Shown here piece after piece: positions 39,091 through 49,148 of a DNA stretch of 64,000 bases; within the stretch, counting starts at the first letter, position 1; the number at the start of each line of letters is the position of its first letter. Source of the stretch: an uncultured Lachnospiraceae bacterium. GTDB lineage: Bacteria; Bacillota; Clostridia; Lachnospirales; Lachnospiraceae. The position numbers and the translations under genes were made by a program. A model generated the notes under the pieces. It made no database searches and was not told the origin of the DNA. It saw only the letters and a program-made list of their open reading frames with translations. Where the stretch lies: positions 1-64,000 of the forward strand of contig CANQBH010000001.1 of NCBI GenBank assembly GCA_947589155.1, in the 5' to 3' direction.

Positions 39091-39906
39091 ATGGTAGTAC
39101 AGCACAACATGCAGGCGGCAAACGCAAGCCGCGTATTAAACATCACCGCAAACCAGCAGATGAAGAGCACGGAGAAGTTATCTTCCGGATATCGGATCAA
39201 CCGCGCAGCGGACGACGCAGCAGGCCTTTCCATTTCCGAAAAGATGCGCAAGCAGATCAGAGGTCTTGACCGTGCCTCAACAAACGCGCAGGACGGCGTT
39301 TCCGCAGTGCAGACCGCAGAAGGCGCGCTGTCAGAAGTCCACTCCATGTTACAGCGTATGAACGAACTGGCAGTACAGGCGGCCAACGGCACGAACTCCA
39401 CGACGGACGTAGAGTCCATCAGCGATGAAGTACAGCAGTTGAAGACAGAGATCAACCGTATCGCAAATACGACGGACTTCAACGGCAAGTTCATGCTGAA
39501 GGAAGACGGCGGCGATACGACGATCTTCGTCGGATACATGGAAAACGCGGACAACAACATCGCGATCAGCGCAAAGAACCTGAACGAGGTCGCAACATCG
39601 ATCCATGAAGAGTTTTCAGATGCAGCCGGAGCAAAGCAGCTCCTCAGCGATGTTTCCGCAGCGATCGAGTCCGTATCCAAGATGAGATCCGAGTTTGGTG
39701 CGATCCAGAACCGTCTCGAGCATACGATCGACAACTTGGACAACGTAGTTGAGAACGTAACATCAGCAGAGTCCCGTATCCGTGATACCGATATGGCTGA
39801 CGAGATGGTCAAGTACAGCAAGAACAACATCCTGACGCAGGCCGGACAGTCCATGCTGGCACAGGCAAATCAGGCAACGCAGGGCGTCCTCTCACTGCTT
39901 CAGTAA
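39091..39906 (+). CDS. fliC: Flagellin, copy 2
   Basis: MVVQHNMQAANASRVLNITANQQMKSTEKLSSGYRINRAADDAAG; start at 39091 after AAGGAGG rather than 39067. Confidence 0.98.
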   Translation: MVVQHNMQAANASRVLNITANQQMKSTEKLSSGYRINRAADDAAGLSISEKMRKQIRGLDRASTNAQDGVSAVQTAEGALSEVHSMLQRMNELAVQAANGTNSTTDVESISDEVQQLKTEINRIANTTDFNGKFMLKEDGGDTTIFVGYMENADNNIAISAKNLNEVATSIHEEFSDAAGAKQLLSDVSAAIESVSKMRSEFGAIQNRLEHTIDNLDNVVENVTSAESRIRDTDMADEMVKYSKNNILTQAGQSMLAQANQATQGVLSLLQ

Positions 39907-39939
39907 CGCACAGTCACATAAATATCCTAAGAATCAAAA

Positions 39940-39964
39940 GGGCTACGTTTTCCGTAGCCCTTTT
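39940..39964 (+). terminator. Rho-independent terminator after fliC2
   Basis: GGGCTACG-ttttc-CGTAGCCC-TTTT. Confidence 0.9.
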
Positions 39965-39986
39965 CGTAAAGAAAAAGGTAAAAACG

Positions 39987-42953
39987 ATGCAGCAGCCGAT
40001 CCTTACAATTTCGATCTTGATCTCAAACAGGCCCGAGACGGTGGAACGCTGTCTTTCGTCCGTGCGCCCGCTGATGGAAAAAGTTCCGTCCGAACTGATA
40101 CTGACGGATACGGGCTGCGGGCAAAAGGTGCGCGGGATCATAGAACGTTATACAAAACATATCATCGACTTCCCGTGGCGCAAGGACTTTTCCGCGGCAA
40201 GGAACGCCGGGCTCGCGGAGGCGAAGGGGCAGTGGTTTTTGTATCTCGACGACGACGAGTGGTTTGAAGATACCGAGGGCATTGCGCGCTTTTTCCTCTC
40301 CGGCGAGAGCAAACGATACAAGGTCGCATACTATACCCAGCGCAATTATATGCGGCCGGAAGGCGCGCCCGGAAGCGAAAAGACGTTTCTTGACCACCAT
40401 GTGGACCGCGTCCTGCGGATCACGCCGGATCTGCATTTTGAACACCGCGTGCACGAGGCGTACACCTACAACGGAAAGGACATCGGAATCAAAAAAGACC
40501 TCGGCTGTTTCGTCCATCACTACGGATACGCCTATCGCAGCGAAGAAGAAAAGCGCAGCAAATACCTGCGGAACAGGGAACTGCTTGAGTTGGAGGTCAA
40601 AGAACACCCGAAGGATATGCGTATGCGCTATCAGATGTCGATCGCCCCGTTTACGCTGCAGCTGTGGGACGACGCGATCGCGATCGCCGAGGAAGGGATC
40701 AGGATCAAAAGCAATTCTGCGTACTGGGACGCGCTGCACACCAATCTTTTGTACTGCCTGCAAAAGCAGGGAAAATGGGAGGAGATCGCCGAAAGAGGAC
40801 AGGCGTACACAAAAAAACGGCTCTATCCGTATGACCTTTTCGGCGTGTACCAATATCTCATACAGGCGTATTGGAACCTGCGGCGCTATCCCGAACTGCT
40901 TGACGCGGCGAAAGAAGCGCTGCGGCTTTACAGGGCGTATCGCAAAGACCCCGCCTCGTTTGACGAGGGGCAGCTGCTTCGCGACGATTTCTGGCAGAAG
41001 GACGCCATCGCCGCAATGTTTTTGATGATAACGGCGGCGGCAAAAAAAGAAAGTTCCGAAGAAACGGAGCGGCTCCTTGGACAGAAGGAATTTTCCGACG
41101 TCGTAACAAGCCTGCGGGAAGATGCCGTCTATCGGTTCACGCTGGAGGCGATGATCGGAGAAGATGGCGGCGACGGCGGCGCGGTCTATCTGCGCCCGCA
41201 GAGCGGCGCGGGAAACGGCGCGAAACCTGCGGCGGTTTTGGGCGCGGAAAACAGCGCAAGTCTTACGGCGGCGCTGCAAGAAATGCTTGCGTTTCCGGCG
41301 GGATTTTTTGAAGCGGAGGACGCGGACGGCGCAGAGGGCGGCGTGAAGCCGATGACAAAATGCGCGCGGGCGCTGGAACTGGAAGTGCTGCGGCGCTTTG
41401 ACGCGCTGTGCCGCGCTTATGGGATCCCGTATTTTTTGGCGGGCACTACGCTGCTTGGCGCGGCGAGGTGTCAGGGCTTCGCGGGGGCCGACTGCATTTC
41501 CGTTTGCATGTTCCGAAACGACTGGTACCGTGTTGCGGATCTGATCGAAGAAGCGTGCCCGGGGCTTTTTGCCGCGGACATTTACAACAGTCCGTCCTAC
41601 GGAATGCAGGCGGGGCGGATCGTCTGCGGACGGGGCGTGCGGACGGCGCGCGACGATCTCAAAGACGCTTACGGTTTTCCGTTTCCGGCGGGGCTCGACG
41701 TGTTCCCGCTGGACGTCGTACCGGACGATGAAGAAGAACGGCGGGAGTATTTCCTTGCACAGCAGAACTGCCGCCTCGCGGTGCTGCTGTATCAGAAGAT
41801 CAAGCAAGAGGATCCGGCGGCGGACGGATATTTTGGAAAGGTGCGCGCGCTGCGGGCGGCGATCGCCGAGGCGGGCAAAAGCAGCGGCGTGACGTTTGAC
41901 CAAGAGATCCCGCCGCTGCGGGAACTGCTGATCCTTTTGGACGAGGTGCAGGGCGCGTACCGCGACGGGACGGGACGCGGGCTTGTCTGCACGACCGCGG
42001 CAAGCACGGAAAAAGACGTCGTGCCCGCCGCGTATTACGAGAGCGCGAAGGAACTGCCGTTTGAAATGCTGAAGATCCCTGCGCCGGCAGGTTACGACGC
42101 GCTGCTGAAAAAAGAATACGGCGATACTTATGAGACGGCGGCGCAAAGCGGCCTGCCGGACGGCGGCAGGGAACCTTCTTATAAGAAAATGTATGAGCGC
42201 TTATTCGGCGTGGAAGGAAGCAAAGATTTTGCCGAAAACGTGCGGCGCATGGAAAGGGCCACGGCGGGCTTTTATACAAAGTTCCTGCAAAGGAGCAGCC
42301 GACCGGTTTTGACCTATACGAAAGAAGAACTGCGGGCGGACGCAAAAGATGCCGCCTCCGAAGAAGCGGCGATCCGCGCGGCGGAATCCGAAGTGATCGA
42401 GGAGATCAAGCGGATCTGCGCGATCTATGGCTTTTCGCTTTATGCGACCGGAGAGGACGAGCCGCACCTTCTGATGCCGCGCAAAGACTTTCGGGAATTT
42501 CTCGCGCGGCTGCCGGAGGAACTTGATCCGTGGTTCGACCACAGGGATCTGCTCCATACGCCGGAGCACGCGGATCTTCGGGCCTATATCATCACGGACG
42601 CTTACCGGACGCGGGAGGGGGAGTACGAACAGCGCTTCCACGGGTGCGCGCATATCGTCGGCGTCGATATCGCCCCGATCGACCGCCTCTCGGAAAACGA
42701 GGCGAAGGAAAAACTGCGGGAGACGATGTTTGCCGAAATGATCGCGTCGGAGGAGAATGCGCCGGAACGCGTCCGGGCGGCGGATCTGATCGCGGCGCTG
42801 CAGGAGGAAGAAAAAAGCAGCCGTTTCCGCGTCTTCGCCTTTCCGGAGGACGCGCGCCTGCGGCGGTTTTCGGAAGACGATCTTGCAAAGACGCGGGAGT
42901 TCTTTTACGGAAAGAGCGCCGTGCGCGTACCGCTTTTCCTGCTGCCGCAATAA
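39987..42953 (+). CDS. Multidomain GT2 glycosyltransferase + TPR-like region + two degenerate LicD-like domains
   Basis: GT-A motif DFSAARNAGLAEAKGQWFLYLDDDEWFED; LEVLRRFDALCRAYGIPYFLAGTTLLGAARCQGF (LicD-like); EVIEEIKRICAIYGFSLYATGEDEPHLLMPRKDFREFL (second LicD-like). Confidence 0.8.
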   Translation: MQQPILTISILISNRPETVERCLSSVRPLMEKVPSELILTDTGCGQKVRGIIERYTKHIIDFPWRKDFSAARNAGLAEAKGQWFLYLDDDEWFEDTEGIARFFLSGESKRYKVAYYTQRNYMRPEGAPGSEKTFLDHHVDRVLRITPDLHFEHRVHEAYTYNGKDIGIKKDLGCFVHHYGYAYRSEEEKRSKYLRNRELLELEVKEHPKDMRMRYQMSIAPFTLQLWDDAIAIAEEGIRIKSNSAYWDALHTNLLYCLQKQGKWEEIAERGQAYTKKRLYPYDLFGVYQYLIQAYWNLRRYPELLDAAKEALRLYRAYRKDPASFDEGQLLRDDFWQKDAIAAMFLMITAAAKKESSEETERLLGQKEFSDVVTSLREDAVYRFTLEAMIGEDGGDGGAVYLRPQSGAGNGAKPAAVLGAENSASLTAALQEMLAFPAGFFEAEDADGAEGGVKPMTKCARALELEVLRRFDALCRAYGIPYFLAGTTLLGAARCQGFAGADCISVCMFRNDWYRVADLIEEACPGLFAADIYNSPSYGMQAGRIVCGRGVRTARDDLKDAYGFPFPAGLDVFPLDVVPDDEEERREYFLAQQNCRLAVLLYQKIKQEDPAADGYFGKVRALRAAIAEAGKSSGVTFDQEIPPLRELLILLDEVQGAYRDGTGRGLVCTTAASTEKDVVPAAYYESAKELPFEMLKIPAPAGYDALLKKEYGDTYETAAQSGLPDGGREPSYKKMYERLFGVEGSKDFAENVRRMERATAGFYTKFLQRSSRPVLTYTKEELRADAKDAASEEAAIRAAESEVIEEIKRICAIYGFSLYATGEDEPHLLMPRKDFREFLARLPEELDPWFDHRDLLHTPEHADLRAYIITDAYRTREGEYEQRFHGCAHIVGVDIAPIDRLSENEAKEKLRETMFAEMIASEENAPERVRAADLIAALQEEEKSSRFRVFAFPEDARLRRFSEDDLAKTREFFYGKSAVRVPLFLLPQ

Positions 42954-43024
42954 ATATCATTTTTTTTATCGATATATGCCGCAAAATAAGATATAATAGA
43001 GGTATATGTTAGAGGAGAAGAAAA

Positions 43025-43801
43025 ATGAAGGTCGTAATTCTTGCCGGGGGGCTCGGAACGCGTATCAGCGAGGAAAGCCACCTCAAGCCAAAGCCGATGA
43101 TCGAGGTGGGCGGTTCGCCCATGCTCTGGCACATCATGAAATATTATTCGTCTTACGGATTTGAAGAATTTATCATCTGCGCCGGCTACAAACAATACGT
43201 CATAAAAGAATACTTCGCGGACTACTATCTCCACCGCAGCGACGTGACGTTTGATTTTTCCGCGGACAATAAAATGATCATCCACAACAACGTGGCGGAG
43301 CCATGGAAGGTGACGATTGTCGATACGGGGTATGAGACGATGACCGGAGGCCGCCTCAAGCGCGTGGCGGACTATATCGGCGGCGACACGTTCATGATGA
43401 CCTACGGCGACGGCGTTTCCGACGTGGATCTTAACGCGCTGCTGAAGTTCCACAGGCAGCACCGCAAACTCGCCACGATCACCGCGGTGCAGCCGGGCGG
43501 ACGTTTCGGCGTGCTCGATATCGACGGCGAGGGCGACGTCCGTCAGTTCTCGGAAAAGGCAAAAGAAGACGGCGGCTGGATCAACGCGGGCTTCATGGTG
43601 CTTGAGCCGGAGGTGATCCGCTATATCGGCGGCGACGCTACGTTTTTCGAGCGCGAGCCGATGAGCCGTCTGGCGCACGACGGGCAGCTGGCGGCGTATA
43701 AGCACAACGGCTTCTGGAAGTGCATGGACACGCTGCGCGACAAGGAAGAACTGGACTACCTCTGGGAGAGCGGTCTGGCAAAATGGAAAAGATGGGAGTA
43801 A
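43025..43801 (+). CDS. rfbF: Glucose-1-phosphate cytidylyltransferase
   Basis: MKVVILAGGLGTRISEESHLKPKPMIEVGGSPMLWHIMKYYSSYG; 258 aa. Confidence 0.95.
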   Translation: MKVVILAGGLGTRISEESHLKPKPMIEVGGSPMLWHIMKYYSSYGFEEFIICAGYKQYVIKEYFADYYLHRSDVTFDFSADNKMIIHNNVAEPWKVTIVDTGYETMTGGRLKRVADYIGGDTFMMTYGDGVSDVDLNALLKFHRQHRKLATITAVQPGGRFGVLDIDGEGDVRQFSEKAKEDGGWINAGFMVLEPEVIRYIGGDATFFEREPMSRLAHDGQLAAYKHNGFWKCMDTLRDKEELDYLWESGLAKWKRWE

Positions 43802-43805
43802 GCGC

Positions 43806-44900
43806 ATGATAACAAATCAACTGGAACAGGATCTTCTGTATACCTATGGGGAACTTTCCGAAAAAGAGATCAAAAAATTTAAGGACAGCACCATCCTGAT
43901 CACAGGCTGCGCGGGGTTCCTCGGTTTCTATTACGTCCACTTTTTCTACCGCTTCCGTGAAGAACTCGGCCTGAAAAAAGTGATCTGCCTGGACAATTTC
44001 ATGCTGGGCTATCCGAAGTGGATCGACAAGATGGCGGCGGATCCGAAGTTCGTTGTCAAAAAGTTCGACATCATCAAAGACGGGATCGAAAGCATTACAG
44101 AAGCGGCGGAGGCGGACTATATCATCCACATGGCCTCGATCGCTTCGCCGATCTTTTATCGGCAGTATCCAATCGAAACGCTGGACGCGAACGTCTGGGG
44201 GCTGCGCCGTCTGTTGGACTATTACAGGGAGCGGAGCGTCAGGGGCTTTTTGTTTTATTCTTCCAGCGAGATCTACGGAGATCCGGCGGACGACGCGGTC
44301 CCGACGCCGGAGAGTTACAACGGAAACGTATGCGCCACGGGCCCGCGGGCGTGCTACGACGAAGCGAAACGCTTCGGCGAAACGATGTGTATGCTGTTCG
44401 CCCGCCGGTACCATATGCCGATCGGCGTCGCGAGGCCGTTCAACAATTACGGGCCGGGCATGAAGATCAACGACCGTCGGGTGCCCGCGGATTTTGCGCA
44501 GGACATCGTCGAGGGCAAGGACATCACGATCCTCTCAAGCGGCTCGCCGAGCCGGACGTTCTGCTATATCGCGGACGCCGTCGCCGGATATCTGAAAGTG
44601 CTGCTTTACGGAGAGTACGGCTATTTTAACATCGGGATCGACCGGCCGGAGATCACGGTCGCCGGACTCGCGGAGATCTATGCAAAGGCGGGCGCAGAGA
44701 TCTTCGGCTATCAGGGAACGATCCGATACGCCGTATCCGAGGACAAGGATTACCTCACCAACAATCCGCAGCGGCGCTGTCCGGACGTCACAAAGGCGAA
44801 AAAGACGCTCGGCTATCTGCCGAAGATCGAAGTGGAGGAAGGCGTCCGGCGGTTCCTGCAGTTCATCAAAGAAAGTCCGGAGGAGAATCTGATATGGTAA
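43806..44900 (+). CDS. NAD-dependent epimerase/dehydratase, UDP-glucuronate decarboxylase (UXS)-like
   Basis: GCAGFLG; SSSEIYGDP; GPRACYDEAKRFGETMC; VARPFNNYGPGMKINDRRVPADF - the UXS-type signature. Confidence 0.85.
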   Translation: MITNQLEQDLLYTYGELSEKEIKKFKDSTILITGCAGFLGFYYVHFFYRFREELGLKKVICLDNFMLGYPKWIDKMAADPKFVVKKFDIIKDGIESITEAAEADYIIHMASIASPIFYRQYPIETLDANVWGLRRLLDYYRERSVRGFLFYSSSEIYGDPADDAVPTPESYNGNVCATGPRACYDEAKRFGETMCMLFARRYHMPIGVARPFNNYGPGMKINDRRVPADFAQDIVEGKDITILSSGSPSRTFCYIADAVAGYLKVLLYGEYGYFNIGIDRPEITVAGLAEIYAKAGAEIFGYQGTIRYAVSEDKDYLTNNPQRRCPDVTKAKKTLGYLPKIEVEEGVRRFLQFIKESPEENLIW

Positions 44901-46165
44901 CGGTATTCGGTTTGGGGTTCGTAGGCCTGACGACGGCGCTCGGTTTCGCGCATTTGGGATATCAGGTGTACGGCGTCGACGTGGACGAAGCGCGCAAGGC
45001 GACGCTGCGCGGCGGGGAGATCCCGTTTTTGGAGCCGCATATGAAAGACGTCCTGCAAAAACATTTGGGCCGCAATTTTTCGATCACGGACAACGTAAAG
45101 GAAGCGGTCGCGGATTCGGAATATATCTTCTACTGCGTGGGCACGCCCTACGGCAACGAAGGAAGCGCGGATCTGACGTTTCTGTTTTCCGCGATCGACG
45201 CGACGATCAAAGCCGTTGAGGAGAGCAACACCGCGGACAAGCGGCGCGTGCTTGTCACGAAGTCCACGATCCCGCCGTCCACCACGGCGGAAAAGATCTT
45301 GCCTTACGTCAGGGCGAAGGGCGGCGCGGCGGAACATATCGGCGTGGCGAACAATCCGGAGTTCCTGCGCGAAGGACACTGCTGGGAAGATTTTATCGGC
45401 GCGGACCGGATCGTCCTCGGGTGCAACGACGATGTATCGGCGCAGATGCTCAAAGAACTTTACCGGCCGATGGAGATACCGGTCTATGTCGTATCACATT
45501 CTACCGGTGAATTTATCAAATATCTCTCCAACACGCTGCTGGCGACAATGATCAGTTACGCGAACGAGATGGCCGCGGTGGCGGACGCGATCGGAGGGAT
45601 CGACGTGGCGGACGCGTTTCATATCCTGCATATGGATAAGCGCTGGAACGGCTGCGACATGACAAGTTATGTCTATCCCGGCTGCGGCTACGGCGGATAC
45701 TGCCTCCCGAAAGATACCGCGGCGCTTCTCGCGCAGTCCGCGGCAAAGGGCTTTGAACCGCAGATCTTAAAGAACGTCATCCGCACCAATCGCGAGCGGC
45801 CGGGCGTGATCGCGGAGCGTATCGCGGCCTCTGTCCCACAGGGCGGAACGGTCGGGATCCTCGGGCTTTCGTTTAAGCCGGAGTCGGACGACGTCAGGGA
45901 TACGCCCGCCTATAAGATCATTCGGGCGCTCCTTGACAAAGGCTGTCAGAAGATCGTCGCCTACGATCCCGCCGCGATGGAGGAGTTTGCGCGCCGCTAT
46001 CCGGAGTTGGATATCGACTACGCAGCCGATCGCAGGGAAGTCTGCGAGCGTTCGGACGTCGTCGCGGTCGTGACCGCGTGGAAGGAGTTTGCGGACGTCC
46101 CGTCGCTGGGAGATCAGCCGGTTTTCGACTGCCGCTATATGTTTTCAAAATTGGAAAAGGACTGA
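44894..46165 (+). CDS. UDP-glucose/GDP-mannose dehydrogenase family protein
   Basis: GLGFVGLTTALGFAHLGYQVYGVDVD; STIPPSTT; YPGCGYGGYCLPKDTAAL; GLSFKPESDDVRDTPA. Confidence 0.93.
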   Translation: MVTVFGLGFVGLTTALGFAHLGYQVYGVDVDEARKATLRGGEIPFLEPHMKDVLQKHLGRNFSITDNVKEAVADSEYIFYCVGTPYGNEGSADLTFLFSAIDATIKAVEESNTADKRRVLVTKSTIPPSTTAEKILPYVRAKGGAAEHIGVANNPEFLREGHCWEDFIGADRIVLGCNDDVSAQMLKELYRPMEIPVYVVSHSTGEFIKYLSNTLLATMISYANEMAAVADAIGGIDVADAFHILHMDKRWNGCDMTSYVYPGCGYGGYCLPKDTAALLAQSAAKGFEPQILKNVIRTNRERPGVIAERIAASVPQGGTVGILGLSFKPESDDVRDTPAYKIIRALLDKGCQKIVAYDPAAMEEFARRYPELDIDYAADRREVCERSDVVAVVTAWKEFADVPSLGDQPVFDCRYMFSKLEKD

Positions 46166-46174
46166 GGGAACGGA

Positions 46175-47497
46175 ATGGAAAAAGAACAGATCTTGGAAAT
46201 GGTAAAGGAATATGCCGCGGAACACCATCGGCAGAAGGAATATCAAAAGGGTGATCCGATCCGCTACGCGGGGCGCGTCTACGACGAGGACGAACTGTGC
46301 AGTCTGGTGGATTCCGCGCTGGAGTTCTGGCTGACGGCGGGCAGGTTCACCAAAGAATTTGAATCCGGCCTTGCAGAGTATCTCGGCGTGCCGTATGTGT
46401 CTGCGGTCAACTCCGGATCGTCCGCAAACCTCCTAGCGGTCGCCGCGCTGACGTCGCCGCTTCTGGGAGAGCGCAGGCTCAAAAAAGGCGACGAGATCAT
46501 CACGGTGGCGGCGGCGTTCCCGACGACGGTCGCGCCGATCCTCCAATGCGGCGCGGTTCCTGTGTTCGTGGACGTGACGATCCCTTCCTATAACATCGAC
46601 GTCGCGGGATTGGAATCCGCGCTTTCGGAAAAGACCAAAGCGGTCTTCCTCGCCCACAGCCTCGGCAATCCGTTCGACGTCAGGACGGTGCTGCGCTTCT
46701 GCAGGGAGCACGGGATCTGGCTGATCGAGGACAACTGCGACGCGCTGGGCGGCGTCTGCGAGATCGACGGCGTGATGAAAAAGACGGGCACGATCGGCGA
46801 CATCGGCACGTCGAGTTTTTATCCCGCGCATCAGATGACGATGGGCGAGGGCGGCGCGGTCTATACGTCCGACCCGCTTTTGCACAAGGCGATCCGCTCT
46901 TTTCGGGACTGGGGACGGGAATGTGTCTGCACCGGAGGGCAGGACAATCTCTGCGGCCACCGTTTCGACGGGCAGTTCGGCACGCTGCCGAAGGGCTACG
47001 ATCACAAATACGTCTACTCCCATCTCGGCTACAACCTCAAGATCACCGATCTTCAGGCGGCGATCGGCTGCGCGCAGCTGCGTAAACTGCCGACGTTCGT
47101 CGAAAAGCGGCGGGAGCATTGGGACTATCTGCGCGCCGGGCTTGAGAAAAGCGGCGCGGCAAAATTCCTGATCCTGCCGGAAAAACAAAAGGACACCGAT
47201 CCCTGCTGGTTCGGCTTCATCATGACGGTAAAGCCGGAATGTAAGCGGGGCAGGAACGAGGTCGTGGATCTTGTGGAAAAGAACCACATCCAGACGAGAA
47301 ATTTGTTTGCCGGAAACATCCTCCGCCATCCGTGCTTTGAAATGCTGGCCGAGGGCAGGGATTACAGGGTCGCCGGAAGTCTGGAAGTGACCGACCGGAT
47401 CATGTACGATTCGTTCTGGGTCGGCGTTTATCCGGGACTCACCAAAGAAATGATGGATGAAATGATCCGCGTGATCACCGAGGCCGTGACGGCGTAA
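46175..47497 (+). CDS. rfbH: RfbH-type CDP-4-keto-6-deoxyglucose 3-dehydrase (PLP/[2Fe-2S])
   Basis: SGSSANLLAVAAL, EDNCDALGG, and SSFYPAHQMTMGEGG where His replaces the aminotransferase Lys; CVCTGGQDNLCGHRFDGQF Cys cluster. Confidence 0.92.
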   Translation: MEKEQILEMVKEYAAEHHRQKEYQKGDPIRYAGRVYDEDELCSLVDSALEFWLTAGRFTKEFESGLAEYLGVPYVSAVNSGSSANLLAVAALTSPLLGERRLKKGDEIITVAAAFPTTVAPILQCGAVPVFVDVTIPSYNIDVAGLESALSEKTKAVFLAHSLGNPFDVRTVLRFCREHGIWLIEDNCDALGGVCEIDGVMKKTGTIGDIGTSSFYPAHQMTMGEGGAVYTSDPLLHKAIRSFRDWGRECVCTGGQDNLCGHRFDGQFGTLPKGYDHKYVYSHLGYNLKITDLQAAIGCAQLRKLPTFVEKRREHWDYLRAGLEKSGAAKFLILPEKQKDTDPCWFGFIMTVKPECKRGRNEVVDLVEKNHIQTRNLFAGNILRHPCFEMLAEGRDYRVAGSLEVTDRIMYDSFWVGVYPGLTKEMMDEMIRVITEAVTA

Positions 47498-47522
47498 CGG
47501 GGCGGAAGTCTGCGAGGAAAGA

Positions 47523-49148
47523 ATGGCTAAGATAGAAGTACTGGATTGTACGCTGCGCGACGGCGCGTACATCGTAAACGGTCAATTCGGACAAGGCGTT
47601 ATCAAAGGATTGATCCAAAAACTGCAAAACGCCCGCGTGGAACTGATCGAGTGCGGCTGGCTGAAAGACGCGCCGCACGTCGAAGGATCTTCCTTCTATC
47701 ATCTCCCTTCGGATCTTCGGGTGTACCTCGGCGAAAAAAGAAAGGGCAGCACCTATGTCGCGATGATCGACTGGGACCGCTACGACGACAGCGTGCTTCC
47801 AAAAAACGACGGATCTTCGCTTGACGCGGTGCGCGTGGTCTTTCCTTACGGAAGGGCAAAGGAGGGTATCGAGATCGGGGAGCGGATCCGCGGCAAGGGC
47901 TACCGGATCTATTTTCAGGCAGCGAACACCCTCGCCTATAAAGAGCAGGATCTGATTGAACTGGCGGAGAGGATCAACAGGTGCCGTCCCGACGGGCTTT
48001 CGATCGTCGATACGTTCGGCGCGATGTACGAAGAAGACCTGATGCGGATCGCGGGGATCCTTGATAAGCATTTGGATCCGTCGATCAAACTCGGGTTCCA
48101 CTCGCACAACAACCAGCAGATGGCGTTTGCGAACAGCATGGCGTTTGCGAACCGCTTTGCCGATGGCGCGCGGGATATCATGATCGACGCGAGCCTGTGC
48201 GGGATGGGACGCGGCGCGGGGAACGCCACGACCGAACTTTTGACCGGATTTCTGGATCGCAGGCATCACAAGAATTACGACCTTGACGAGATATTGGACG
48301 CGATCGACACCTATATGGTCGGCTTTCAGGAAAAATACGACTGGGGCTATTCCACGCCGTATTTCATTGCCGGCGCTTACTGCTGCCACGTCAACAACAT
48401 CGCCTATCTTTTGGATCACCACCGGTCTTCCGCGAAGGATATGCGAAACATCATCGCCTCGCTTTCTCCGGCGGACCGGCTAAAGTATGATTACGACCTG
48501 CTGGAGGAAAAATATATCGAAAATCAGAGCCGCCTCGTCGAGGATCAGGCCGTGATGGAAGACCTTAAAAAACGCTTTGCCGACAAGACGGTATTGCTGA
48601 TCGCGCCGGGCCGATCGTCGCTGCGCGAGATGTCCGCGATAAAAGAAGCGGCAGAAAAAGAAGACGTTATCAGCGTCGCGGTCAACGCGATCCTTTCGGG
48701 CTATGATTACGACTACCTCTTTTTTTCCAACCGCGTCAGATACGACTACGCCGCGGCGGTCTATGAAAAGGAATTTGCTTCCTGCGAGAAGATCCTGCTT
48801 TCCAACGTCAAGGCGGCGGCGGATGCAAAAGAGATGATCGTGAATTTCAACCGCGCGATCAAGAGGGGATGGGAGCACTTCGACAACGCGGTCATGTGCG
48901 CATTGCGGCTTCTGCAGGCGCTTGGCGTTACGTCGGTCGCGATCGCCGGATTCGACGGTTTCAAAAACGAATACAACGAGAGTTATGCGGACGCCTCCCT
49001 CCCGACGCTGGGAGCGGATCTCGACTATCAGAAACTCAACGAGGAGATCCGCGAGATGTATCAGGATTTTGTCGTGTCGGACGAGGGCAGGATGAAGATA
49101 CGGTTTTTAACGGACAGTTATTTTTCAAAAGGAACGGAGCGGTTATGA
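47523..49148 (+). CDS. HMGL/4-hydroxy-2-oxovalerate-type aldolase fused to a C-terminal DUF115-like domain
   Basis: VLDCTLRDGAYIVN, GFHSHNNQQMAFANS, CGMGRGAGNATTE aldolase motifs; C-term VLLIAPGRSSLREMSAIKEAAE...LLQALGVTSVAIAGFDGF. Confidence 0.85.
   Translation: MAKIEVLDCTLRDGAYIVNGQFGQGVIKGLIQKLQNARVELIECGWLKDAPHVEGSSFYHLPSDLRVYLGEKRKGSTYVAMIDWDRYDDSVLPKNDGSSLDAVRVVFPYGRAKEGIEIGERIRGKGYRIYFQAANTLAYKEQDLIELAERINRCRPDGLSIVDTFGAMYEEDLMRIAGILDKHLDPSIKLGFHSHNNQQMAFANSMAFANRFADGARDIMIDASLCGMGRGAGNATTELLTGFLDRRHHKNYDLDEILDAIDTYMVGFQEKYDWGYSTPYFIAGAYCCHVNNIAYLLDHHRSSAKDMRNIIASLSPADRLKYDYDLLEEKYIENQSRLVEDQAVMEDLKKRFADKTVLLIAPGRSSLREMSAIKEAAEKEDVISVAVNAILSGYDYDYLFFSNRVRYDYAAAVYEKEFASCEKILLSNVKAAADAKEMIVNFNRAIKRGWEHFDNAVMCALRLLQALGVTSVAIAGFDGFKNEYNESYADASLPTLGADLDYQKLNEEIREMYQDFVVSDEGRMKIRFLTDSYFSKGTERL

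Noticed and set aside
40023-42146. 707-aa minus-strand ORF opposite the GT/LicD gene
   Set aside because: High-GC shadow ORF: Arg/His/Phe-rich, no domain motifs, fully antisense to a gene with clear GT2 motifs.
48869-49144. 92-aa extension of the TPP enzyme
   Set aside because: Off-frame overlap with the aldolase gene; canonical start MTKVSDFIIEYLASLG at 49145.
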